This document shows, piece after piece, positions 16,399-25,719 of a DNA stretch of 64,000 bases; position 1 is the first letter of the stretch; each line of letters starts with the position of its first letter. The notes under the pieces were generated by a model. It was given only the letters and a program-made list of their open reading frames with translations. It was not told where the DNA came from and made no database searches. A program made the translations under genes and the position numbers. Source of the DNA: Cytophagaceae bacterium ABcell3 (GTDB lineage Bacteria > Bacteroidota > Bacteroidia > Cytophagales > Cytophagaceae); NCBI GenBank assembly GCA_030913385.1, contig CP133159.1:1076584-1140583 (forward strand), in the 5' to 3' direction.

Positions 16399-17949
16399 TT
16401 AACATATGTAAAAAACCGGCCCTGAGCGCTCGCCAGGCCGGTTTTTTATTGTCATCCTTTCAAATACGTCTTTCAGACCCCGAATTATGTTAAAAATTGA
16501 CTTATGCCATGCTGAAAAACTCAGAAAATAGAGTGCCTGCCTGGTCAATTTGACCAGGTTGAGCACCAGGATTATTGAGGCGATCCACGTTTGGCTGGTA
16601 TTCTTAAGTCTGGCACGGATACGGTTCATCCCATAGCTGTTTTTTGCTTGTCCAAACTTTCCTTCAACCGGATTCCTCTCTCCTGGACTTACGTGGTTTT
16701 CCACTGCCTTTGCGGATGGCCTGCCCAAAGGTTTGGCTGCCAGTTTTATTCCTTTTCCCTTCAACCACTTCCGGTTTTCACGGGTGCAGTAAATTTTGTC
16801 TGCCAGTACTTTGGCAGGATAAAAACCAAACCGTTTCCGATATTTTTCAACGTAATCAACAAGATGACTGCCCTCGTTAAAAGCCTCCCAGGACACAGTG
16901 TCCAGAAAGGAAAAACCATCCACCATGCTAAGGTGGATCTTGGCTCCAAATTCAGTTTTGGCTCGTGACTTTCCCCGTACAATAGGTCGCACATGAGGCT
17001 GATGGATACTAACAATCCGATCTGCTACATGGTGGCCCCGGTTCTTAAACATGCCAAGCTGTTGTTCATAAAGTGTCTGAATGACCCAGTATGACCGCTG
17101 TGTACGATGACACAAAGGAAAAACCTCAAAGCTGTCCAGCTGCTTTTCAATGGTCTTGAAGTTTCTTCTAAGGTATTGGAGCTGGGCTTTTATCCCTTTG
17201 CGAATTACTTTTCTTGATGGATTCTTGTTCTGGGCCACCTTCAGATAGGTTTTACGAGCTATTTTTCTGTAAGTCCTTGGTTTCTTCCCCTGGGTATTTT
17301 TACAATGAAGCTCATCTATGATCTGTTGGGTGATTTCCCTTGCTTTGTTCAGCAGCCCCAAATCGGTTGGGTAAATGATATCTTGAGGACAGGCAGTTGC
17401 GTCAAAGATTGCCTCTCCTTTGTTAGACTCTTGCCCACTGGCAAAGGAAGGAGGGTCATTTTTTCCTTTCGTAGTTTTGTCAACTTTTTTTGGGGCTTTT
17501 TCCATGTAAAACTCATGGATCCTTTCATTCATCGCATTGATAAGTTCCTGCCCCAACCGTTTTCTGATATCTACAAACAAAGATGGATCAAATGGAGGCT
17601 CCTTGATATAAGAACTGTACCCCAGAAAGTATTGCAGATACATGTTTTCGGTAATCTGGGCAACTGTCTCACGATCATCCAGGTTGAGGATATGCTTGAT
17701 GATCACCACTCCAATCAGCACACGAGGGTTAAGCGCCGGTCTCCCTGTCTTTTTTGGAGGATTGCGTTTGTTGTAGAGATTGACAAGTTCATCCCATGGA
17801 ATTTTGTTGCTGAGCAAAACCCACCGGTTGTTGGGGTCAAGCTGATTATGAAACGGTGTCTCGAAACCAATAATTGACAACTGGCTGGGACTTGAATATT
17901 CGCAGCGTGGTGCACGCCTTTTAGGGGTCTTCTGCATATTTCTTTGCAC
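16399..17949 (-). CDS. IS1182-family DDE transposase
   Basis: 516 residues. The N-terminal InsH-like/DUF772 domain has PWDELVNLYNKRNPPKK, GRPALNPRVLIGVVIIKHI and the ENMYLQYFLGY motif. The DDE core residues are the Asp in AIFDATACPQDIIYPTD (about 180), the Asp in KVLADKIYCTRENRKWL (about 390) and the Glu in NPVEGKFGQAKNSYG (about 430). No frameshift or internal stop is seen. Its last 15 codons contain a strong hairpin, AAAAACCGGCC...GGCCGGTTTTTT (16411-16447), that would act as the element's own terminator while still coding the tail NRPGERSGPVFYIC. Confidence 0.92.
   Translation of the reverse strand: MQRNMQKTPKRRAPRCEYSSPSQLSIIGFETPFHNQLDPNNRWVLLSNKIPWDELVNLYNKRNPPKKTGRPALNPRVLIGVVIIKHILNLDDRETVAQITENMYLQYFLGYSSYIKEPPFDPSLFVDIRKRLGQELINAMNERIHEFYMEKAPKKVDKTTKGKNDPPSFASGQESNKGEAIFDATACPQDIIYPTDLGLLNKAREITQQIIDELHCKNTQGKKPRTYRKIARKTYLKVAQNKNPSRKVIRKGIKAQLQYLRRNFKTIEKQLDSFEVFPLCHRTQRSYWVIQTLYEQQLGMFKNRGHHVADRIVSIHQPHVRPIVRGKSRAKTEFGAKIHLSMVDGFSFLDTVSWEAFNEGSHLVDYVEKYRKRFGFYPAKVLADKIYCTRENRKWLKGKGIKLAAKPLGRPSAKAVENHVSPGERNPVEGKFGQAKNSYGMNRIRARLKNTSQTWIASIILVLNLVKLTRQALYFLSFSAWHKSIFNIIRGLKDVFERMTIKNRPGERSGPVFYIC
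16411..16447 (-). terminator. Terminator within the end of the transposase gene
   Basis: AAAAACCGGCC / GGCCGGTTTTTT, stem of at least 10 bp with a 14-base loop. It has A/T runs on both sides so it could work both ways, which would also partly replace the terminator that the IS destroyed. Confidence 0.7.
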
Positions 17950-18054
17950 TTGGACTCCCTCAAATTCATAAAAATAGTTCTAAAATCCTCTTAATGCCGC
18001 TATTTTTTATTTCTAAGCAGACCCTAACTACTCTTTTTTGATGATCGTTAACCA

Positions 18055-19584
18055 CTATTTCTTAAATTGATTTTGCAGTTTTTCTGCCGGGATTTTCTTT
18101 TTTTCAAGATTTTTTACTGCTGGGCCACATATAATTTCTCCCTTACCGTCAAAGCGGCTTCCATGACATGGGCAGTCCCAGCTTTTCTCTGCTTTATTCC
18201 AGTTTACTATGCACTTAAGGTGCGTGCAAACAGGCGACACTGCATTAAGCTCGCCAGATTCATCTCTTGATACGGCGAGTTTTTCGCCATCTATTTCTAA
18301 AATTTTACCCTCGCCAGAATAAAGCTCTGCTGTTGTTTCATCGTTGTCTACCCTGTCTGCAATAAAATGTTTGGCTGCGTCCGCATTTTCCCTAATGAAA
18401 TCATAAGCAGATGCAGCAGGGGTAAAGCGGGAAGCGTCATAGGCATAGAGCCATTTGTTGTCTTTACCTGCTATAAGATCTGCAATAATGCGTGCGGCAA
18501 TTGTTCCATAAACCAACCCATCACCAGAAAAACCGGTTGCTACAAAAGTTTTTTTAGAGAAAGGGCTTTTGCCAATGTATGGAAGACCATCTGCTGGCTC
18601 ATAGTACTGTGCCGACCACTTATACTCTATCTCTTCTACCTTAAAATGCGATTTTACATAATGCTCCAGTTTTGCATATTGCTCATGCGCATTTTCTAAG
18701 TGACCGGTTTTGTGGTCTTCTCCGCCAACAATCAAATAATCGTGCGATTCAGAATGGCAGCTTCTGATATAATGGTATGGTTCTGCAGTATCCCAAAATA
18801 AACCTTCTGGAATTGAGCCTTTCTCTACCCTTGCTGCTACTACATAACTTCTATATGGTGCAGAAACTGTTTGTAACACATTGAAGAATATTGGCAAATG
18901 CGTAGCCAGAACCAATTTTTCCGCTTTTAGTTTACCTTCTTCAGTGGTTATGATGAAATAATCGTCTTTTTCTTCTATGTGAATGACCCTTGAGTGCTCA
19001 TAAATTTTGCTTCCCGATTTGTCAATCGCTTCTGCTAAACCATGCAAATACTCTTGCGCATTAAACCATGCTTGGTTTTCATGTTTAATGGCTTTATACG
19101 TTTCAAAAGGTAAAGGAGCATTTTCTTTAATAGAAACGTCCAAAATGGTTTTCTTTAAATGCTCATATTCTTCTTCAATATCCTGTGCATGCTCCTGAAT
19201 ATCGGTATAATAGAAGCCCGGAATCCGTTTAAATCCACATTTGATACCTTCCCTTCTGATATTGTCTTCTATAGTTTGGATGCCAGCCACACGGGATTCC
19301 GCAACCAGCTCTATGATTTCTGTATCGAAATCTGTATATAAGTTTTTGTATTTGGTGTCAATGTCTGTGTTTAAGTGGCAGCTTGATAGGCCTGTACTAC
19401 CGTTACCGATTTTGCTTGCTTCTAGTACTGTTACGTTTTTGCCTTGTTGCGAAAGGTTATAGGCTGTAGATAATCCTGTAATTCCCCCTCCGATTACTGC
19501 TACTTCACATTTGCCTTCTCCTTGAAGAGAAGGGTAGTCTTTTTGTTTTCTGGCTTTATCCAGCCAAATAGAATAATGCTTCAT
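18055..19584 (-). CDS. FAD-dependent oxidoreductase fused to a Rieske domain
   Basis: 509 residues. The N-terminal DAO-type domain has the dinucleotide motif CEVAVIGGGITGLSTAYNL and a second FAD contact at VATGFSGDGLVYGTIAARI. The C-terminal about 90 residues are a Rieske [2Fe-2S] domain with both ligand pairs, CTHLKC and CPCHGS. This fusion is known as the YhfW-like/glycine-oxidase-Rieske type; the substrate is not established. I start it at the ATG at 19584 (MKHYSIWLDKAR) and not at the upstream frame start, whose extra 35 residues read like leader. It lies convergent to the nitronate monooxygenase gene, separated by the IS. Confidence 0.9.
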   Translation of the reverse strand: MKHYSIWLDKARKQKDYPSLQGEGKCEVAVIGGGITGLSTAYNLSQQGKNVTVLEASKIGNGSTGLSSCHLNTDIDTKYKNLYTDFDTEIIELVAESRVAGIQTIEDNIRREGIKCGFKRIPGFYYTDIQEHAQDIEEEYEHLKKTILDVSIKENAPLPFETYKAIKHENQAWFNAQEYLHGLAEAIDKSGSKIYEHSRVIHIEEKDDYFIITTEEGKLKAEKLVLATHLPIFFNVLQTVSAPYRSYVVAARVEKGSIPEGLFWDTAEPYHYIRSCHSESHDYLIVGGEDHKTGHLENAHEQYAKLEHYVKSHFKVEEIEYKWSAQYYEPADGLPYIGKSPFSKKTFVATGFSGDGLVYGTIAARIIADLIAGKDNKWLYAYDASRFTPAASAYDFIRENADAAKHFIADRVDNDETTAELYSGEGKILEIDGEKLAVSRDESGELNAVSPVCTHLKCIVNWNKAEKSWDCPCHGSRFDGKGEIICGPAVKNLEKKKIPAEKLQNQFKK

Positions 19585-19672
19585 ATCCGCTTTCCCTTTT
19601 GTCCAACTCCTGTATACAATTAACAATGGCTTGCTTGAAATTGTTGGTAAAGTATAAATGAAGCTTCGGATG

Positions 19673-20059
19673 ATGATAAAAAGGATCAAAGAAACTTGTC
19701 TCTATGTAGACAACCTAGACCGCACACAAGCTTTTTACCAGGAAAAGTTGGGCTTAAAGTTGATCAACAGGTCAGGAAACCGCCATGTATTTTTTAGGGC
19801 TGGCGAATCTGTGTTGTTATGCTTTAACCCTGAGGAGACTAAAAACGACCAAGAGCTTCCGCCACATGCAGGATATGGTACACTGCACCTTGCTTTTGAA
19901 GTTTCTGTCGACGAATATAATGACTGGAAGCAGAAAGTAGAAAGTGCCAATATTGAGGTTTTGCAAGAGACTTCCTGGCGGAACGATTTAAAGTCTTTTT
20001 ATTTCCATGACCCTGATGGTCATTTGCTGGAAATAGTTATGGAAGGAATCTGGGGATAA
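19673..20059 (+). CDS. VOC-superfamily (glyoxalase-like) protein
   Basis: A 128-residue vicinal-oxygen-chelate fold: two beta-alpha-beta-beta-beta modules. Module one is ETCLYVDNLDRTQAFYQEKLG, module two ends FYFHDPDGHLLEIV, with the metal-ligand Glu conserved. Likely metal ligands include the His in TLHLAFEV and the Glu in LEIVMEG. Substrate unknown. Three ATGs lie close together (19658, 19670, 19673); MIKRIKETCLYV is the family-like N-terminus. It is divergent from the FAD/Rieske gene with about 90 bp between the chosen starts. Confidence 0.8.
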   Translation: MIKRIKETCLYVDNLDRTQAFYQEKLGLKLINRSGNRHVFFRAGESVLLCFNPEETKNDQELPPHAGYGTLHLAFEVSVDEYNDWKQKVESANIEVLQETSWRNDLKSFYFHDPDGHLLEIVMEGIWG

Positions 20060-20097
20060 ACTTCCACAACTTTACTAACAAATTTCTTTGCGCATGA

Positions 20098-20901
20098 TCA
20101 AATTGTAATTTCTAGCATTCCTAGAAACTGCTTTTCGCTATTCTTCAAGATAGTTAAACCAACATAGGTGTCATTATCTTTTTCATAAATATGTAAAAAT
20201 GTTGCTTGTTTATTGTCTACCGGTAAAGAGTGCTGCGCCGTCTTTTTGGTTAACTCAAGATCGCTATAAACTTTTATTTGATATTTGCCTTCAGGAGTTT
20301 CTAGTAACAGGAAATAGTTATTGTGAAAATTCCACATGCCTTTAACAGCAGCGTTAGGGTCTTTGGATGTTTTTTTTATAACAGGAAATGGAATTCCTGC
20401 AGCATGCCCTTGAACAAACTCAGTTATTTCGTCCATGTCTGCCGAAAGCAATGCCAAAGAGGCTTTGTTTTCTTGAACAAAAATCGCTTTTTCTGGTAAG
20501 AAAAACATGCCCTTTAGGTTTAAGGCTCCACTTGTGGTAATGTCTTCATTGTATGATAGTAACCTGAAAAAATCTGCGGCTCCTTGCGTGGAAAACACCA
20601 AAAAATCTCTATTGAATTTTGTAGGCAATTTAATGAGAAAACTTAGGGTGTTGTTGGTCTGTGTTTTTGGGAATAACACCAAGTGGGGGTAGCCATTAAT
20701 GTTGAGGTGGTTGATGAGGTATTCACAATCCTGCCCTTCTGGGATGTCTACTTGTTTTACTACTTGTAAGTTTTGGTTTAAAACGTATAGGGTAAGATTT
20801 TTTGCAGTAATACTGTAAATGACGCCATTTAGTACAATGGCAGCAGAAAGTTCTGGTAAATGAGAAATGTCTCCTTGCTTTATTATGGTGGTTGTTTTCA
20901 T
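20098..20901 (-). CDS. Conserved hypothetical, beta-propeller-like
   Basis: 267 residues, no signal peptide and no membrane helix, so cytoplasmic. Short repeating beta strands (LNGVIYSITAKNLTLYVLNQN, GMWNFHNNYFLLLETPEGKYQIKVY) suggest a small propeller, similar to the uncharacterised DUF6929-type proteins of this phylum; that family match is from memory. It converges on the VOC gene with 38 bp between the stops. Confidence 0.6.
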   Translation of the reverse strand: MKTTTIIKQGDISHLPELSAAIVLNGVIYSITAKNLTLYVLNQNLQVVKQVDIPEGQDCEYLINHLNINGYPHLVLFPKTQTNNTLSFLIKLPTKFNRDFLVFSTQGAADFFRLLSYNEDITTSGALNLKGMFFLPEKAIFVQENKASLALLSADMDEITEFVQGHAAGIPFPVIKKTSKDPNAAVKGMWNFHNNYFLLLETPEGKYQIKVYSDLELTKKTAQHSLPVDNKQATFLHIYEKDNDTYVGLTILKNSEKQFLGMLEITI

Positions 20902-21070
20902 TTTTTGATGATCTCCTCTACGGGCTTTTTATATAAAAGTTTTGGCAAATACTCGTAATTTATCGTAATTTTTTATATTTTAGGAAGTTATATTTATATT
21001 TTTTTGGGTTTTTTGCAATTTAATCAGAAATTTAACATGTATTTGCCTGGTCAGCCCTAAATTAACATTT

Positions 21071-23833
21071 ATGAAAAAATATTTAATTTTTTTCTGCTTT
21101 ATTGTTTTTTTTCATTTCTCTTACGGGCAAGAAATCGTGTCAGTAACCAACTCGCTAGAAGCATCTTTGGTAGGGGCTATTGAGCATGTAGATGCTGGCG
21201 GTACAGTTATGATTATTGGATCTCATGAGATTAAGCTTACGCAACAAGTTGTTATAGACAAACCTTTGACCATTCTTGCTGCTAGTCCCGATGTAATAAT
21301 CAGAGCCGGGGATGCGATGGGGGATGAGCAACATATTTTTGTAATAGAAACAGATGATGTAAGTATTGTTAATGTGGAGCTTTCTGGTGCTACGGGTACT
21401 TCTGGTCAAGCATGTGGGGAGGAGGTATCAGAAGGTGGCGTAGGGGTTCTTGTGCGGCAAGGTGTTAAAAATACAACCATTGAAAACTGCTATATACACA
21501 GCAATGCTTCCCATGGGATTTATTTTGAAGGTGATAATGATGAAGTGGACATTATTAATTGTGTTGTTTCCGATAACTGTAATGATGGAATAAGGGTCAA
21601 TGACGCAACGAATGTTAAAGTGGCTGGCTGTAAAATTGGAACCAACCGGGAAGGGGATGAGGCTTATGGTAATTACTGGGACGGTATCGTATTCAATAGA
21701 TCGGAAAATTTTGTTCTGGAGAACAGCATCATTTCGGGCAATGGCGAAGAGCTGTCTTTTGCTGGAAATGTGGGAAGGGGGATTAGGGTGTATGAGACTG
21801 AGGAGGGGAGTATCGGGGCGAATTATATTGGAACAGACCTCACAGGCATGTCACGAATCGGTAACCGCTCTCATGGTATTTTTATAGAGGGCGATGGTGA
21901 CGAAACGGATGTCGCAAATGGAATTGTTATGGCCGACAATATCATTGCTGGAAATGGGACAGCCGGAGCCGGCGAAGGGCATGGTGTGTTTTTGAAGGGT
22001 GCAAGTATTAGGGGAACGTTTTATAGAAATTACATTGGACTTAACTCTGCCGGAGAAGATATTATAGCCAACAATGGAAATGGAATCCATATTGAGCTGT
22101 CTGATCGTAATATCATTGGTAATTACAGGTATAATAGAAATGTTATCGGCGGAAATGACTATGGCATATATATAGACGACTACCCTGATTGCGGAAGAAA
22201 CAGAATTGTACACAACTTTATAGGAACAGATGTTTCAGGTACAGAAGCTAAACCTAACCGTAGGTCTGGCATGTATTTGTCTGGTCGTAGATGCGGAAAT
22301 GAACCAGGGGACATTTCTTTAGTGAGCGATAATGTAGTTTCAAGAAATCAGATGCATGGAATTGAGGGCAATAATCTTTCTGCCATTATAGAAAAAAACA
22401 TAATTGGATTGCAAGAGGGGGGAAGTGGTTTTTTAGGGAATAATAAAAGAGGTATTTACCTTTCAGGGGCAGTATCTTCTTCTCTTAATGACAATACTGT
22501 TTCAGGTAATTTTACCAACGGTGTTGAAATAATTGAGTCTTCAGACATTGATATATGCTCCAACAGAATTGGTGTTGATAATGAAGGTGAGCCTCTTCCC
22601 AATGGGGGCAGTGGACTTGTGATCAGGAATAGTTCTAATGTTCATATAGGGTATAGTTCTAATGCGGGGCCTGATGACTATAGCTTATGCAGCAATACTA
22701 TATCTGCCAACCAACTTCACGGCATAAGGATCGAGAATAGTAGTGATAATATTATTTTGGATAATGTGATTGGGGGGGGGAGTGAAACTAATAGTTTAGG
22801 CAATGGGGTCAATGGGATTATGATTCAAGGGCAGTCTCAAAATAATATTATTGGAAGGTTTTCTGAATTGTATGAGCGGTCGGCTGGTAATGAAATTAGT
22901 TATAATGCAAGGTCGGCCATTGCTGTTTTGGGTGAAGCGGCTTTTAACAACAGGATCAGCCATAATCAGATTTTCTGTAACGGGTATGGAACTGATTTGG
23001 ATGAAACAGGTAACAATAATTTTTCCATGCCTCTTACTGCCCCTACTGTTGACTGGCATGAAAAGACAATTTCTGGGCTTGCCGAGCCTGAATCATTTAT
23101 AGAAATTTATAAGGTACAACCGGATTGTGATGACTGTCAAGGTTGGAAGCTTATAGGTGAAGAAAGGGCTTCTGCAACAGGGGAGTGGTCATTCAGCTAT
23201 CAAGAATTGGAGGGCGATGGAAGTTATACTTTTACAGCCTCAGATCAAATGGCAGGACAAGCTGGTAATACATCTGAGTTTTCCCCTTGTGGGATGGTAT
23301 TGCCTGTAGACTTTTTGAGTTTTGAAGCTTCGCCTAAAGAAGGATATGTAGAATTGCTATGGTCTACTGCCTCTGAAAAAGATAATGATCGCTTTGAAGT
23401 AGAATTTAGTAAAGATGGAGATTTTTTTGAAAAGATAGGTCAAGTGGATGGTGCAGGTTCTAGCGCTTCTATAGAGGAATACTCTTTTGATCATCATGGA
23501 GTAAGGCATTCAGAAGTTTTTTACCGGCTAAAGCAAGTGGACTATAACGGCGCTTATTCTTATAGCCCTGTGAGAAGGGTGGTGCTGGAAGTAGCGGTTA
23601 ATATTTATCCAAACCCTGTATCAGACATTGTTCATATTCATGGAAGCTTTGACCATGAAAATGTTCAAATTGATATTTTTAATGCCTTAGGGGTTCATGT
23701 TTTATCAGAAAATATTTCTGGTGTGAGTGAAGAGATTCAGGTTCCAGTCCATAAGTTGAAACCGGGAATATATTACCTTGAGGTTTCAGAAGAAGCCAAA
23801 ACGCCAGAAGCTTTAAAGTTTATCAAGAAGTAA
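21071..23833 (+). CDS. T9SS-secreted right-handed beta-helix protein
   Basis: 920 residues. The signal peptide (YLIFFCFIVFFHFSYGQ) is followed by a long run of parallel beta-helix coils at about 95-650 recognisable by recurring N.I..N.I and NGI.I motifs (IENCYIHSNASHGIYFEGDN, NVIGGNDYGIYIDD, NDNTVSGNFTNGVEIIES). Such helices bind or cleave polysaccharides; no lyase active site is identifiable. Residues about 750-840 are a fibronectin-like module (LPVDFLSFEASPKEG, VELLWSTASEKDNDRFEVE) commonly found before the sorting signal. The final about 75 residues are a type A T9SS sorting domain (VNIYPNPVSD ... LKPGIYYLEV ... KFIKK), so the protein is exported to the cell surface or outside. A terminator follows. 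Confidence 0.9.
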   Translation: MKKYLIFFCFIVFFHFSYGQEIVSVTNSLEASLVGAIEHVDAGGTVMIIGSHEIKLTQQVVIDKPLTILAASPDVIIRAGDAMGDEQHIFVIETDDVSIVNVELSGATGTSGQACGEEVSEGGVGVLVRQGVKNTTIENCYIHSNASHGIYFEGDNDEVDIINCVVSDNCNDGIRVNDATNVKVAGCKIGTNREGDEAYGNYWDGIVFNRSENFVLENSIISGNGEELSFAGNVGRGIRVYETEEGSIGANYIGTDLTGMSRIGNRSHGIFIEGDGDETDVANGIVMADNIIAGNGTAGAGEGHGVFLKGASIRGTFYRNYIGLNSAGEDIIANNGNGIHIELSDRNIIGNYRYNRNVIGGNDYGIYIDDYPDCGRNRIVHNFIGTDVSGTEAKPNRRSGMYLSGRRCGNEPGDISLVSDNVVSRNQMHGIEGNNLSAIIEKNIIGLQEGGSGFLGNNKRGIYLSGAVSSSLNDNTVSGNFTNGVEIIESSDIDICSNRIGVDNEGEPLPNGGSGLVIRNSSNVHIGYSSNAGPDDYSLCSNTISANQLHGIRIENSSDNIILDNVIGGGSETNSLGNGVNGIMIQGQSQNNIIGRFSELYERSAGNEISYNARSAIAVLGEAAFNNRISHNQIFCNGYGTDLDETGNNNFSMPLTAPTVDWHEKTISGLAEPESFIEIYKVQPDCDDCQGWKLIGEERASATGEWSFSYQELEGDGSYTFTASDQMAGQAGNTSEFSPCGMVLPVDFLSFEASPKEGYVELLWSTASEKDNDRFEVEFSKDGDFFEKIGQVDGAGSSASIEEYSFDHHGVRHSEVFYRLKQVDYNGAYSYSPVRRVVLEVAVNIYPNPVSDIVHIHGSFDHENVQIDIFNALGVHVLSENISGVSEEIQVPVHKLKPGIYYLEVSEEAKTPEALKFIKK

Positions 23834-23880
23834 CCTGTATAGGCTGGTGTAGTCTAAGAGTTCAGTAAGGTAATAAGATG

Positions 23881-23913
23881 TAGCGGCAAGGCATAACTTG
23901 CCGCTATATTTTT
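23881..23913 (+). terminator. Terminator after the beta-helix gene
   Basis: A perfect 10-bp stem TAGCGGCAAG/CTTGCCGCTA with a GCATAA loop, followed by TATTTTTC. It lies between convergent genes and may serve both. Confidence 0.8.
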
Positions 23914-23958
23914 CTTAAGTGAATGCAGAGCCTCTCCTAATCCAGATTATGAAGGGTC

Positions 23959-25719
23959 TTAATTTCCATTTCTTAAAGTTTCAAAATTGTCTTTCCCTTC
24001 TTTCAAGAAATCTATAAAGCTTTCCACCTCTCTTTCATAGCCTATAGGTTGCGCAAGAATTTCTTCGGTGAAAGGATCCAGAATTACATAGTATGGTTGC
24101 GATTGCACACCAAATGTTCTTAGCTGAAAATCCCTGTTTACCGCTCCAATGGTTTTTTTTGTTTTTCCGTCATAAGGAGATTCATACCATTGGGACTCGT
24201 CTAGTTCAGTGCGGTCGTCGGCATAAAGGGCCACGATCATAAAATCGTTGCTCAGCATTTTTAAAACCTCAGGGTCTGACCATACATTGGCTTCCATTTC
24301 ACGGCAGTTTACGCAGCCGTGTCCAGTGAAATCAATAAACAGGGGCTGGCTTTTTTCTCTTGCACATGCGAGTGCTTGCTCATAGTCAAAGTAGCCTTTT
24401 AACCCATGTGGCAGGTGCAGCCGTTGTCCATGTATCGGTTCTTCGCAAAGGTCGGTTTCTTCTGTTTGCACACCCGCTTGATGTTGCCTGACAAGTGCCG
24501 GAATGTCAAAATCATGGGTAGACATAGGCGGCAAATAACCCGAAAGCGGTTTTAATGGAGCCCCAAACATGCCTGGGAACAAGTAAATGGCAAACACAAA
24601 ACAAACCATGGAGAGCAATAGCCGTGGTACGCTTACTTTTTCCACCTCACTGTCATGTGGCAGCCTGATTTTTCCTAACAGGTACACACCCATTAGTATG
24701 GCAATAATTATCCAGATGGCAAGGTATACTTCTCTGTCCAAGATCCCCCAGTGGTAAACTTGGTCTGCAATGCTTAGGAATTTAAAAGCAAGGGCTAGCT
24801 CTACAAATCCAAGCAATACTTTTACTACATTTAGCCAACCTCCAGATTTTGGCAAAGCTTTTAGCCAGCCTGGGAATATGGCAAAAAGAGTAAACGGAAT
24901 GGCAAAGGCAGCGGCATAAGCAATCATGCCAAGAATAGGGCGCATCGGGTTTTCGCCGGCCGCTTCTACCAACAAGGCACCTACAATAGGACCTGTACAG
25001 GAAAATGACACTAGCACAAGCGTAAAAGCCATAAAGAATACGCCTATCAATCCACCTCTGTCTGCCTGGGCGTCCACTTTGTTGACAAATGAACTTGGCA
25101 GGGTAATATCGAAAAGCCCAAGAAAAGAAAGCCCGAAGACGATAAAAACAGTAAAGAATATCACATTGGGAAGCCAATGGGTACTTAAAACTTGTGCAAA
25201 CTCTGGACCATTAATTGGTGCCAAAATAGCACCTAAGATGCCATAAATAACAACGATTGATAAACCGTAAAGCATACCGCGTTTCACTGCTTGCCCCCTT
25301 GTGTTGCTCGCATTGGTAAAGAAACTTACCGTCATAGGTATCATAGGGAATACACAAGGAGTCAGCAATGATATTAAGCCAGAGCCAAAGGCCAATAGCA
25401 AAAAGGCCGTCATGCCCAACGCATGGGCATTGTTTCCGCCTCGGTCTTTTAAAGTAATCTTCTGTTCGGGTTCTGATACAGTAGGAGTTTCTGCTCCCTC
25501 AGCTGTTGGAGGAGTGGTAGATGGCGGATCTGGCAAAGTTAGCCCCAGTTCTTTGCTCAACTCCCCAATAATTAAATTATTTATACTGTCTCTTTTAACA
25601 AGATTTTCAATATGAGAAGTAAGCTCACTTACTTCTTGTTCTGAAAGTGTTACTTGTTGAGCAGATAAATTAAATGTATAGAATATAAGCAGTAGTATGC
25701 TTAAAAGTATTTTTTTCAT
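23959..25719 (-). CDS. dsbD: DsbD-type thiol:disulfide reductase (membrane and thioredoxin domains)
   Basis: 586 residues. A signal peptide and a Pro/Thr-rich linker (to about 95) replace the usual alpha domain. Eight or so membrane helices form the beta domain, with its redox Cys pair in ISLLTPCVFPMIPM and VSFSCTGPIVGALL. The C-terminal gamma domain is a thioredoxin fold with FTGHGCVNCREMEANVW. Electrons from cytoplasmic thioredoxin pass through the membrane to periplasmic partners. The substrate-binding alpha domain is supplied by the gene just upstream, whose stop overlaps this start (TAATG). The pair is a DsbD cut in two. Confidence 0.93.
   Translation of the reverse strand: MKKILLSILLLIFYTFNLSAQQVTLSEQEVSELTSHIENLVKRDSINNLIIGELSKELGLTLPDPPSTTPPTAEGAETPTVSEPEQKITLKDRGGNNAHALGMTAFLLLAFGSGLISLLTPCVFPMIPMTVSFFTNASNTRGQAVKRGMLYGLSIVVIYGILGAILAPINGPEFAQVLSTHWLPNVIFFTVFIVFGLSFLGLFDITLPSSFVNKVDAQADRGGLIGVFFMAFTLVLVSFSCTGPIVGALLVEAAGENPMRPILGMIAYAAAFAIPFTLFAIFPGWLKALPKSGGWLNVVKVLLGFVELALAFKFLSIADQVYHWGILDREVYLAIWIIIAILMGVYLLGKIRLPHDSEVEKVSVPRLLLSMVCFVFAIYLFPGMFGAPLKPLSGYLPPMSTHDFDIPALVRQHQAGVQTEETDLCEEPIHGQRLHLPHGLKGYFDYEQALACAREKSQPLFIDFTGHGCVNCREMEANVWSDPEVLKMLSNDFMIVALYADDRTELDESQWYESPYDGKTKKTIGAVNRDFQLRTFGVQSQPYYVILDPFTEEILAQPIGYEREVESFIDFLKEGKDNFETLRNGN

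Larger units (their letters stand above)
16377..18024 (-). mobile_element. Complete IS1182-type insertion sequence, 1648 bp
   Basis: Imperfect inverted ends GGGTCTGCTGAAAAA (left) and GGGTCTGCTTAGAAA (right, reverse complement) enclose one transposase gene. The flanking direct repeat TAACTA occurs at 16371-16376 and 18025-18030. Length and a single long DDE ORF fit the IS1182 family (IS5 superfamily). A 13-base subterminal repeat GCTGAAAAACTCA recurs at about 16383 and 16511, the second inside the transposase gene. The ORF and ends are intact, so it could be active. Confidence 0.9.

Noticed and set aside
17305-17877. 190-codon ORF on the plus strand inside the IS
   Set aside because: Shadow of the transposase; the DDE residues are coded on the minus strand.
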